Part shown: piece after piece, positions 48,638 to 59,218 of the stretch
Position numbering within the stretch: position 1 is the first letter of the stretch
Layout: each line of letters opens with the position of its first letter
Origin: Malus domestica
Lineage: Eukaryota; Streptophyta; Magnoliopsida; Rosales; Rosaceae
Length of the DNA stretch: 64,000 nucleotides
Assembly (NCBI RefSeq): GCF_042453785.1
Contig: NC_091668.1
Span: 2,868,501 to 2,932,500, forward strand
Reading direction: 5' to 3'
Notes under the pieces: generated by a model
Seen by the model: the letters and a program-made list of their open reading frames with translations, nothing else
Told to the model about the DNA's origin: nothing
Database searches by the model: none
Position numbers and translations under genes: made by a program

Positions 48638-49857
48638 TGTTGACCTTAAAAACTATCAAGCCTATGTGGCGTGCAGGTCGAGTAACTAATAAGCTAACTA
48701 CGTCATTCGGTTGTATGCGGGGCGTGCCAACTCGACGATCGAGCTCGGTCGGTGAGTAAAATTTGTTGATGTTCTGTTGGGCGCGTTGCTAACATCTGAA
48801 TCTTGCGACTACGGCCGAGGAAGGAACACTTCTCGACCTTCGGGTTCTATAGCCTGAAAACAAGACTGCTATTTCTGCGAAGTTCAATATCAAATTCTGC
48901 TCTCAGGGTGCCGAATGTAGTAACTTGGTAACACCTCACTTCGCCGAGAAGGCTGATGAGATGACCTTTGCCAATAAGGATTTGAAAATCCTTCTTGATC
49001 GAGACTTAGATAACCAGTCAGCGTCGTCAAAATGTTGTTTATCCAAACTGAAGGTGCTTCACGGTTGGTCGATTCTACAGCAACAGTGCTGTTTACCCAA
49101 ACTAAAGATGTTTGCCGGTTACTTTCACAGTGATGTTTATCCAAATTGAAAATGTGTTGGCGGAAAAGAAAACAAAAATCTCAAGGTTGTTGAGAGGTTT
49201 CATGTAGAGCGAAAGTTTGCGCAGAACAATTTGTGTGTTGAATTGGAGAGAGCTTTCTCGTCGTGATCCATCTTGTATTTATAAAGCTTGCATGTTTGAC
49301 GATAATTGCATTCCGAGAAGTACGAAAGCTGCCAATAATATTCCTAAGAATATCCTTTAATAACCCCATGGTTTACCATTATGCTATTTGGGCTTATCTT
49401 GCATGTAATCCAATCTTTATTTTTAATTCCTTCATGTGATGCCATTTGACAAGATTCTTGGCAAGATGCCAAGGATATTCGGTCCCACCATCACTTCATA
49501 ATCTTTATTCATGCATGCAAGCTAAGCTTCTGCTTACATCACATCACCATTTCCTTATTCCATCCGTAGGCTAAAGCCTATCATGACCATCACATCCCAG
49601 CTATGCCATGTGATAAGAGTCCTAACTCAAACTATGTTGTTTACTTCCAGATCGCAGATATAGTTTGCATCCCATTTATCTTGGATAGGAAAACATTAAG
49701 ATAATTCCTTATTAAAAGATAATTATTATGATAAAATCATAATAATATCCTTTACCAATAACAAAATTATTTTCACTTTCTCATTCAACGGTCTAAAGTT
49801 CTGCTCATTCAACGACCTTGATTACTCGGGCCGATAGTGTAAAATTGGGTCCAAACA
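48638..49857 (-). mobile_element. Family 1 LTR, reverse orientation (3' LTR of a reverse element)
   Basis: Starts TGTTGACCTTAAAAACTATC and ends GGGTCCAAACA, i.e. the reverse of a TG...CA LTR (1220 bp). Directly after it, TTACCCCTAG is the complement of a purine-rich tract, so internal sequence follows and this is the 3' LTR. The bases flanking the LTR do not match each other, as expected when the element is not solo. Confidence 0.85.
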
Positions 49858-49946
49858 TTACCCCTAGTTTCCTTGAACTCGGCTTGTAAGCCAAATGGTT
49901 ATGGAAATTAATAGTTCGTAGCCAACAAAATCCCGTTGTATCACTG

Positions 49947-51137
49947 TGTTTGGACCCAAAGTTACACCATCACCTCGTGCAATCAAGGCCGTTGAGTGAG
50001 CATAACTCTCAATCGTCGGATGGAAAAGTGGAGATAATTTTGTTATTATTAAAAGATAATATTATGGTTTTTGTCAGAGTAATTATTTTTTAATTTGGAT
50101 TATCTTAACATGATATCTTCGAACAAGTACAGTTCGAGTGAACTTGGGATTACTGCTATCAGATTGGAGAAACTTGGGAGATGAGGTTTGAAAAGTCATG
50201 GTGCATGCACGGATGGATTATGGAGAAGCCTAGATAGGCTTAGCTTTTAGTGGTGATGTGATAAGTCTAAGATTTAATAGTCTTGGATAATGATGACAAG
50301 CCTAGGTAGGCTAGGCTATGATGATAAGACTTTTATTTGGATAGGCTTTTATGAGGTTTGGAAAATCATGAACATCTATCTGAAGGATATGCCTTGGTCT
50401 CTGATGCGGATTAATTTCAGTTCCGCGGAAAAGAATTGTAGTTGGACTCTACAAGCACCATCAGGCTGTGCCAGGTAGATATCCAACGCTATAAATACAT
50501 GAAGGCTACGCAGCATTCAAGTCCCTCCAATTCAATACACAAACTGCCCTGCGCAAACCCTCGTTCTACACGAAACCTCTCAACAACCTTGAGATTTTTA
50601 TTTTCCTTTTTCACCAACACATCTTCAGTTTGGATAAACAGCACTGTGAAGGCAACCGGCGAACATTTTCAGATTGGATAAACAACATTGTTGCCGTATA
50701 ATCAGCCAACCGCGAAGCATCTTCAGTTTGGATAAACAACACTGCGACGGGGCCGACTGGTTATCTATCCAAGTCTCGATCGAGAAGGATTTTTGAATCC
50801 TTATTGGCAGGGGTCATCTCATTAGCCTTTTCGGCGAAGTGAGGTGTTACAAGTTATTACATTCAGCACATTGAAAGCCGAATTTGATACTGAACTTCGC
50901 AGAACTAGCAGCCTTGTCTTCATGCTCTAGAACCGGAAGGCCGATAGTGTTCCTTCCTCGGCCGCAGTTGCGAGATTCAGAAGTCAGCAGCGCACCCAAC
51001 GCAACATCAACAAATTTTACTCCTCGGCCGAGCTCGACCAACGAGTTGGCATGCTCGCATACAACCGAATGACGTAGTTAGCTCATTAGTTACTCGGCCT
51101 GCGCGCTACGTAGGCTTGGTAGTTTTTAAGGTCAACA
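49947..51137 (+). mobile_element. Family 1 solo LTR nested in the reverse element (TSD CACTG)
   Basis: 1191 bp from TGTTTGGACCC to GGTCAACA, flanked by CACTG at 49942-49946 and 51138-51142. TATAAATA lies at 50490-50497. It interrupts the reverse element's interior: 49858-49941 and 51143 onward are contiguous in the homologous segment near 51510-51731. Confidence 0.9.
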
Positions 51138-51142
51138 CACTG

Positions 51143-51993
51143 AAAAAAAAAACCTTGCTCCTCGGCAATAACACCTATGTTCGACCATCCAACTCATACA
51201 GTCGAAAGACCAAAAACTTACAAAGGGGTCGAGAAAAATAAGGTCGGGCGAGGTCGAGAAACATTAGGCCGAGGTAACATCATCAAAACCACTACCGAAT
51301 AACCATCATTCGGCTTGAATGAGCATCTCATTATTCTTGTCTTGGAATTGCGAATACAAAGCATTTGGCCAAAAGTTTACAAAGCATTCGGCCAAAAGTT
51401 TTCATGAATACCACCTAGGGAAATGAAGAAGAATTGGCATCATGTGGCCTGCGAACAATTACAATGGCGCAGAGTATAATCCATATTGGATTCGACTTGG
51501 TCCCACTAACTTTATTTGTTATTAGAGCTTCCTCGCCCGACCTCATTTTTCTCGACCCCTTTGCAAGTTTTGGATCTTTCGACCGTATGAGTTGGATGGT
51601 CGAACATGAGTGTTATTGCCGAGGAGTAAGGTTTTTTTTTCAATGATACGACTGGATTTTGTTGGCTACGAACTATTAATTTCCTTAACCATTTGGCTTA
51701 CAAGCCGAAGTTCAAGGAATCTGGGGGCAATGTTTGGACCCGATTTTACACTATCAACCCGAGTAATCGAGGCCGTTGAATGAGCAGAATTTTAGACCAT
51801 TGAATGAGAAAGTGAAGATAATTTTGTTATTGTTAAAGGGTATTATTATGATTTTATTATAATAATTATCTTTTAATAAGGAATTATCTTAATGTTTTCC
51901 TATCCAAGATAAATGGGATGCAAACTATATCTGCGATCTGGAAGTAAACAACACAGTTCGAGTTGAGACTCTTGTCACGTGGCATGGCTGGGA
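51143..51993. mobile_element. Internal sequence in both orientations plus truncated forward LTR
   Basis: 51143-51290 is the reverse complement of about 51500-51645 (shared TCTCGACCCCTTTG, TTATTGCCGAGGAG). From 51500 the forward internal end leads through GGGGGCAA into a forward LTR start (TGTTTGGACCCGATTTTAC, 51732) that ends abruptly near 51993. No coding capacity is seen. Confidence 0.75.
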
Positions 51994-53144
51994 ATAAAGA
52001 AAGAGGATAATTGTTCATATGGTCGAAAAAGGAAAAAAAGATGGAGAGAAACTTGGGTAGGTCTTTTAATTAGGGCGCTCTTATACTGGGTGGGATCGGT
52101 GTGGCTTCAAGCATCTCCTTCAAAGTTTCTCTCCTCTTGAGAGTTGCTAGTGAAAGAACTCGAGGTATTAAGCACATTCGACCGAAGACGCTATTAAGTG
52201 CCTTTAGAAAGATTATCTTATGAAAGGGGAAAACAATTTCAATCGTCTATGATGAATATAATGTTGTGATGAAAGAAATGAGCTAACGTGGATTAGATTA
52301 GTTGGCTAGAGAAAGGCATGTGTCATTTGGCATCCGAGTTTAGTGCCATTTTTTGTACATAAGAAGGGTTAAGAATACTTAAGTTGAAACAAAGAGAAGA
52401 ATGCTAGCAACCTTCTCATTTGAAAATTTTTGTTCCATTTTTTCAGCTCTCTTTCTCATGCTACAACGTTGAACGATCAACAGAACCATACAAAGAACCG
52501 GCCTCAGTATAAATTAACTAAGTCCTAGCGAAAAACGGTTAAATAATTTTTGATTCATTGAATGTTTGAAAAATTGATCGTTCAAGGCCGTTAAAGAATT
52601 GAAACGGTTCCTATCATCAAACAATATTGCATGACGAGAATGAAAGCTAGAATGTTGAAGTGAGAATATTAATGTATCTCCTCAAATGAGATATTTAAGT
52701 AGAATAGGGACAAAGTGAAAAATGTACATGAAGAGATAATGATATTATAATTATGATAATGAAATCCATCATCCCCAATCGTAATGACATATCGTGCCGT
52801 ATATATATTGTTCTGGACGACAATCACTATAAAAAACAACAAAATTATCAAGAAAATATTGTAACCTAAATCTGCCCAGAAATATGTATACATCATGATC
52901 CATTTAGTCTAAAGACCAACAGTGTGAACGCCCCCCAAAGATGGAGTATGACTGAAAACTACGTCTGTAAATTGACTAAAAGAAGCCGGCAACCTCACTT
53001 GGTTTGGTGGAGGTCTCCATCTCTCGTGGACCCACACGTTTTCTCTCCATTTCCTCAATGCGCGTTTGCCTAATTTTGGAGATAATAGACCCTAATCATA
53101 TAAATTAACACATAATCATCCCTTGGCTATTAGATTTATTCAAT
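51994..53144. other. Intergenic, nothing recognised
   Basis: AT-rich sequence without a supported ORF, repeat family or RNA gene. Confidence 0.4.
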
Positions 53145-53153
53145 TTTTATATG

Positions 53154-53348
53154 GGATTTGGATCCTCTCCGAGGTAACTAGTCGGGATTCTCCTGACCAG
53201 TGTTTGTAGACCGTTGGATTTTTATCCAACGGGTACAAACGGGGTCCTCTAAAAGTTATAATAATTGTAATCGTTAGATAAAAATCTAACGGTCCACGAA
53301 TACTGGTCAGGAGGATCCGACCAGTTGCCTCGGAGAGGATCCAAATCC
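53154..53348. mobile_element. Mutator-type MITE, copy 2
   Basis: 195 bp, from GGATTTGGATCCTCTCCGAG to its complement, flanked by a 9-bp duplication, TTTTATATG, at 53145-53153 and 53349-53357. The core CCTCTAAAAGTTATAATAAT is shared (in complement) with copy 1 at 5125-5322. Confidence 0.88.
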
Positions 53349-54025
53349 TTTTATATGTATATGTTAATACGGTTTTAACGACCATTTTGGACTCGTTGTA
53401 CAAATTCACTCAAACCGAGGAGTTTACTTGTTTAATAGCGATTGGACCAGTCAAAGGACATCAGCGTTTTGTTGCCCAGTACAATAATAATAAAATAGTT
53501 AAATAATTTTTATATTATGTAAATTTTAACAACAATGATTTTAAAAAATGAACGGCTGTGATTAAGTTAATCCACAAACTCAAATTAATCTATTATTTTT
53601 CATTTTGCAGCTTCTTAGCCGCGCCTATCATCAGCTGATTGTCCCTAAAAGAAAGCACCTGCGACGACTTCTGAAGTCTTCAAAGAAAACAGAACCAGAC
53701 ACCACAGTTACAATAATCCTCTAATATTTTTTGCCTATTATTTGAATCGACATCCTCTTTGGATCTTTGTGTCCGAAGTTCAAGGGTTAAGAGATCCAAG
53801 CCGTTGAAGAGAGAGATTCAGACTCTTAGTTTAGTTAGGTGGACCAATAGGATAAACTAATAAAAACCGCATGGTTTAAAATGTGTGATTCGAACTCCAG
53901 AGCTCCAAACACAAAGATCCAGAGAGAATCTCAATTCCTATTATTTAACTTCATATGAACAAATTATTTACAATTTCCATCAAAGTTTATACAAATTTAC
54001 ATTGACCAATGGTACAACAATTTGC

Positions 54026-57000
54026 TCATTCATCGAGCCAGTCCAGATCGAAATGTTTCTCCACCACCTGAACATGAAGCTCCGGCAATGCCTTCTCTGC
54101 ATCTCTCCACATCCAAGAAATATCCTCGTCGCACACTACACGGCGCAGGGACTGTAACGCTGCAGCGGATTTCGGCAGATTGCTAATTTGTGAACATTCC
54201 CTCATGTCAATCTTTACCAAACTTGCTAGCTTACCAATGTCCATGGGTAGGCATCTCAAATTTACACATTGGGAAATGTCAATGTACTCCAAGCGAAGTA
54301 GCTCGCAAATGCTAGCTGGAAGCGTCTGCAGTGCCGGACACGCGTATAACCTTAGGATCTGTAGAGATTGCAGCCTTCCCAAATCAGCTGGGAGCTGGTA
54401 TAGGCTGTGGCAGTTGGTTACGCTCAAGTTCTTGAGCGAAGGCATTGTGCAAATGCACGAAGGCAGCTGGAATAAGTCATCGCAATGATCGATTGTGAGC
54501 TCTGTGAGCCGAGGAAAGGTGGATTGATCAAGGCTATTACTGATCTTGCATAGGATTATATAGATTTTCCTCAGATTTTTCAGGGGGATGGTGGATAACC
54601 GAGGGACAAATACTTTTTCGAGCCAGAGGCTTCTCAAGTTGGTTAAGTTTGAGAAGACTGAAAAGCCATTTAGGATGCAATTTGACGTACTGTAATTCAT
54701 GATTATCAATGCCCTCAACTTTGGCATGTTTTCAATGAAAGGAGGAAGAAGGTAATCGTTGTCCGATGAAAAATTCAAAATCAGCACTTCACATTTGGGA
54801 AACTCCATCTGGAACCAGTCCATCTCTTTCATTTCACCTGCATTATCGAGGGATGAATCGGTTTAAATCAGCACGAAAGAGTAAACATAACAAATAACCT
54901 CATAATCAATAATGCAATTACTGAGGCACGTTAATACCGGTATGAACTGATACAATCTTCGCGTGAAATGGCTGATCTGAATCCCTCTCCCATTCTCTTG
55001 GAAGTTCAGTCTCTCTTCTTGGCATAAGCAATCGACTGCGTTCGTTCACGCTGCCATCATTGCTCAAATGAAGAGCAAGGTCCCTCAGCACATCATGTTG
55101 TGTAACAGATATGTCATAGCAACTGCTATATATGTCTCCAACTCTGCAACATTAATATAAACAAAGGGTTCAAAACAGAAACTAATCACACTCAAGTAAA
55201 AGAAATCAAGTACCGAACTTTATGCATCGTACCTTGCATCTTTCACCAGGGTGAGGAGATTTTTGTTTGAAAGCTCAACAAGAATAGCAAACGCTTCTTC
55301 TTCGTCGATGCCATGTATTTCAACCCACATATTGGTAAGGACATCAAGAGGGATCTTCTTGTCTTCTGGAAACGCACCCAAATCCAAGAAACATGATTTA
55401 ACATTTTTGGATAAGCAGTCGAGACTCGTTGCCATACGTTTAAGTAGATTGTTCTCATGGGACTCACAAAAAGCTTCCCCTTTCGACAACTTGCTCCTTG
55501 CATTTGCCCAACACAATTCAGGCTGGTCCTTCAGTGAAGCTCCAATCACTTTGAGAGCCAAAGGAAGCCGCTTACACTCGTTAACAATCTAAAGTTCAAG
55601 AAAACAATCAGTTACCGATCGAAGGAAACACAAAACAACCCATTTTGATTAGCAGAAAATGGAGATTGGAGACTTATGACAACTTTTGGCAGTAGAACTT
55701 AGAAAGTGATTATGCATTATAGAAGCACTTTCTAGAGGTTTTCAAAGAAGCAATTGTATTCTAGCAAAAGCGCTTATGAGCGGAAAGAATTGCAAGCGGG
55801 CACTAAGATAGTACCTGCTTGACCAAATTTTTATCAGCAGCAGGAGGAATGGACTTTTGGCCAAAAGCAGAGTGACAAAACAGAGAGAGTGCTTCTTCTT
55901 CCCTCAACAACTCAACATCATAAGTGGCATTGAGGACGGTTGGGAATTTGAAACGTGAGACCACAAGAAACTTGCAGCCTGGGATCTTAAAGAGCAGCGG
56001 CTCAAGCACTGCCAGTGACCACACATCATCCAAAACCACCAGAGTTTTCGTTGCGGTAATCCATTCATATTGCAAGTTCCATTGGGGAAGCACAGAATTG
56101 GGACTGAGAATTTGGTTCCCCATGATGAACTGCACAATCTTGGCCTTCAACTGGTTCACATCTGGAGACTGTGATACAGTCAGGAACAGAATTCTATCAC
56201 TGAAATAAGCTGCATTCGAATGGCGATGAACACAAAACAGAGTCAGTGTTAAATTCTAAAGAACTCAAATTCAAGAGAACCCATTAAAGACAATTCAAGT
56301 TCTATAAAACCCATGAAAGAACATTCTCAAAAGAAGCAAAACAAAGCAGAGTTTTGAAAATTCATCTAAAAACTCTTCTGACAAGAATTGGCGAAAAAGT
56401 GATTATATCATCTGAAAAGCTCTTGAATTTTCAATACAAATTTCAACTTGTTTGTAATAAAATAAAAGCACTTCTAGCAAAATCGATTATGATCACAAGT
56501 ACGCAATCCGAAACATGCACTCAGTTACTTACATCTGACTTGATCATCCTTGCAAAGCTCTCTAGCGAGGGTGGTTTTTCCAGAGCCACCAATCCCACAA
56601 ATCCCAACGACCCTCAAATCCTCCCTCCCAAAAATCATTCCCTTCACCGTCTTCATCCCCACCCCCAATCCTAACACCACCGAACTGCTCACCTCCCACT
56701 TCATCTGCCCTTCCTCCTCCACCCTCCTCACAGCCTCCTCCATCCACCCGCCACCGACACCCCCGCCCCCGCAAGTCCCAATCTTTAAGGTCCCAAGCCG
56801 CTGTTCCAGCGTCCGGTTCGACCAATCAAGCCGGTCGAACCGCTGATCCATCCCCGCCCTAATGTGGTGGACGTCGGCCAAGATATGGACCTGTAATGGG
56901 CCCTGAAGAAATCTGGACACTGTCTTCTCCAAAGCCTCCATCTTTTTCGCCAATCGGACGTGCCTGTAAAAGTTCCAGCGCGGTGTCGCGAGGATTTTTT

Positions 57001-57238
57001 GGACCAGTTCGAGGCCGTTCTGGAGAACTTCCGACATGCGGTCGAGCTGGAACTGCCGTTCGGCCGGTAGCTCAACGCCGGAGTACTTGATTTCTTGGAT
57101 TATGGGGAGGAGCTGCTCGACTGAGGTTTTGAGTTCCTCGGCGATTCCTCTGCTGTTGCATGACTTGCGGGAGAGGGCGATCAAATTTTTCAGGAGCTCC
57201 GTCGTGATCTCGCCGACGAAGAAGTCCGTCACTGCCAT
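54026..57238 (-). CDS. ADR1-like helper NLR (RPW8-NB-ARC-LRR)
   Basis: Five minus-strand exons, 57238-56533, 56209-55815, 55588-55233, 55143-54938 and 54837-54026, splice in phase to 824 residues. Residues 1 to about 150 form an RPW8-type four-helix domain starting MAVTDFFVGEITTELLKNL, with KYSGVELPAERQFQLDR. NB-ARC: P-loop GIGGSGKTT (215-223), kinase-2 LVVLDDVW (292-299), RNBS-B-like FLVVSRFKF, GLPL-type CKRLPLAL (371-378), and QHD at 500-502 in place of MHD, as usual for ADR1 proteins. LRRs fill 555-824 (LPSCICTMPSLKNLSV, LPADLGRLQSLQILRL). ADR1-type proteins act downstream of TIR-NLRs with EDS1/PAD4, and their RPW8 domain forms a Ca2+-permeable pore at the plasma membrane (established for the family). 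No obvious break; likely functional. Confidence 0.93.
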
Positions 57239-57388
57239 TGTTGGTGGTGGTGGGAGCTGTGCGGCTATGGCGGGTGAAATGGTTTGTCTTGTTATGGAGA
57301 GCGCGTTTCGACGATGCTTCTCAGTTATGCTCTCTGCCTTTTGAAACGTTGTTTTATAATTGTGACATGCGTTTTTTTTTTTTTTATA

Positions 57389-57542
57389 AAGAAAACTAAT
57401 GAAAAATGTATAAATTTTTTTAATTTTAACTATAAAAGTAAAGTAAAATGTAAAATAAATAGTATCAGAATTGACTTTTTAATGTAAAAATATGATTTTT
57501 CTTTAAAATGAATAATACCAAGATTTTTTCATTAAAGTTCTA
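57389..57542 (-). mobile_element. Short MITE, GGGAACTTTAACGAAAAGC family, reverse copy
   Basis: Complement of the 6162-6315 element: contains ATCAGAATTGACTTTTTA and CATTAAAGTTCT at its right end. It lies just upstream of the helper NLR start codon (about 150 bp), so within its promoter or leader. Confidence 0.65.
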
Positions 57543-58490
57543 TTTTTTGAATACTAATCAACTAACTACTTAAAGATTGGTTTTTTTTGCCATATGCCAT
57601 CACTTTCATTTTACTTTTATTAAAATAAGTCAAATTCTTTAAATTTAATTATTTAATTATAAATAATTATCTCTTCAATGATAAAATTTATTATAAAAAT
57701 CAAATTTGTTCTTAATTATCTTTTTTTTTTTTTTGTGCTATTTCTTGTTCTTCTTCCGGCTTTAAACCCTATTTATAGATTTTATTTTTAATTCTTATAA
57801 GCAACATATATCACATGTTAATTATATTTATCTACCTATATGATAGATTTATTTTTATAATCGACCTGTCACATATTAATGTGTCTTACTTCTATGTGTA
57901 TTATGTTTTTCTACCTTTTAGTTGGGTTTCATATCTCGTTTATAGGTATAATATACATTCGTATATTTTTTTACTTGAGTTAGGGTATAATGTTTTGCAA
58001 ATAAATTTATGTTAGTATATATATATATATTATTTTTTTTTGTTATAAGATATTAATTAGACTTTTTGGAGTTGAAAAATACATAATATTAGAAGATTTT
58101 AATTGATTTTTAATACTTTTAGAAAATGTAAAATGAGTATAAAAGAAATAAAAACATGTAAATAGATAACTTGACTCACTTCTAAAAATCATCAATGTTT
58201 TTGGACCTGGATCTAAAAGCCCCATGTAAAGAACAATAATAAATAAGGAAAACTAATTTAAAAAGTTTCAAAACTTTTAATTTTAACAAAAAACCATCCA
58301 CTAGTTTTTTTTTTTAATGATAAGGACAAAAAAAAAGAAAAAAAAAACCTAAAAAAAGTGCGTGCAACTCAAACCCAGTTGTTAACTCGCTCCTTCTCCT
58401 CCCATCACTTCGTTTTGCAGCAGTCTCTTCTAACAAATTTCACATCCGAGTTTCCTCTCTAGCTTGGAAATCAAGTACAACGCAATCCAA
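57543..58490. other. AT-rich intergenic with one degraded MITE
   Basis: No gene seen. 58246-58340 (GGAAAACTAATTTAAAAAG, AATGATAAGGACAAA) looks like a deleted copy of the same short MITE family. Confidence 0.45.
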
Positions 58491-58830
58491 ACGCACTTTT
58501 AAAGGCCTTTGTTGAGCACTACTACGTACATGTTTGATGCCAACCGCGCGGCCATGGCTAATCTATACCAGGAAAGCTCAATGTTGAGCTTCGAAGGTCA
58601 GAAGATCCAAGGAAGGCTCTTATGTATATTTGTTTCAATACAACATGGAATGTATATTTGATTTGATTTAGCTAATCTATGATATGGTTAACCTATACCA
58701 TGAAGGCTCAATGTGGAGCCTTGAAGGTCAGAAGATCGAAGGGTCACAAAAGCATCATGGCCAAGCTTACTAGCCTCCCCTTCCAGCAATGCCAGCACTA
58801 CTGTGATTTTGGCTATGGTTTTGGTGATTT
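58490..58830 (+). pseudogene. Two partial NTF2 (nuclear transport factor 2) fragments
   Basis: First fragment, about 58500-58615: AFVEHYYVH, then after a one-base shift FDANRAAMANLYQESSM and LSFEGQKIQG, matching the N-terminal part of plant NTF2. Second fragment, about 58685-58800: MVNLYHEGSMWSLEGQKIEG then, after another shift, SIMAKLTSLPFQQCQH, which overlaps the first and extends further. Both lack the remainder of the approximately 120-residue protein and are frameshifted, so non-functional. NTF2 imports RanGDP into the nucleus. Confidence 0.85.
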
Positions 58831-58879
58831 TGGCTTTTGTGATCGAGGTTTAGTCAATCTGCTATAAACTTGATTTTGG

Positions 58880-59218
58880 TTTGAAAAATAGTCAGTGCTT
58901 AGTTTACGTAATAGTAACAGTACTAGTTTACGAAATAGTAATAATACTAGTGTTTGGTTTGAAAAATAGTCAGCGCTTAGTTTACGAAATAGTGATTGTA
59001 CTATTACTTGGTTTAATACATAGTCTATTTAGTTTACGAAATAGTGATGGTACCAGTGTTAGGTTTAAGAAATAATTAGTGTTTAGTTTACAAGGTGTTC
59101 GGTTTAAGAAATGGTCAATGTTTAGTTTACGAAATAGTAATAGTACTAGCGTTCAGTTTAAGAAATAGTTAGTGTTCAGTTCAAGAAGTAATGATAGTAT
59201 TAGTGTTTGGTTTAAGAT
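58880..59218 (+). repeat. Degenerate short tandem array, left part
   Basis: Irregular repeats of TTAGTTTACGAAATAGT and GTGTTTGGTTTAAGAAATAGTC-type units (roughly 20-50 bp spacing). The array is interrupted by LTR insertion at 59219 and resumes at 61802. Confidence 0.8.

Noticed and set aside
48638..51137. A single large DNA transposon with ~45-bp terminal inverted repeats
   Set aside because: The apparent TIRs are the outer ends of two LTRs in opposite orientation; each LTR has its own TG...CA ends and the inner one has its own CACTG duplication.
58880..59218. CRISPR-like or satellite array
   Set aside because: Units are degenerate with irregular spacing in a plant genome; it is a short decayed tandem array, not a CRISPR.
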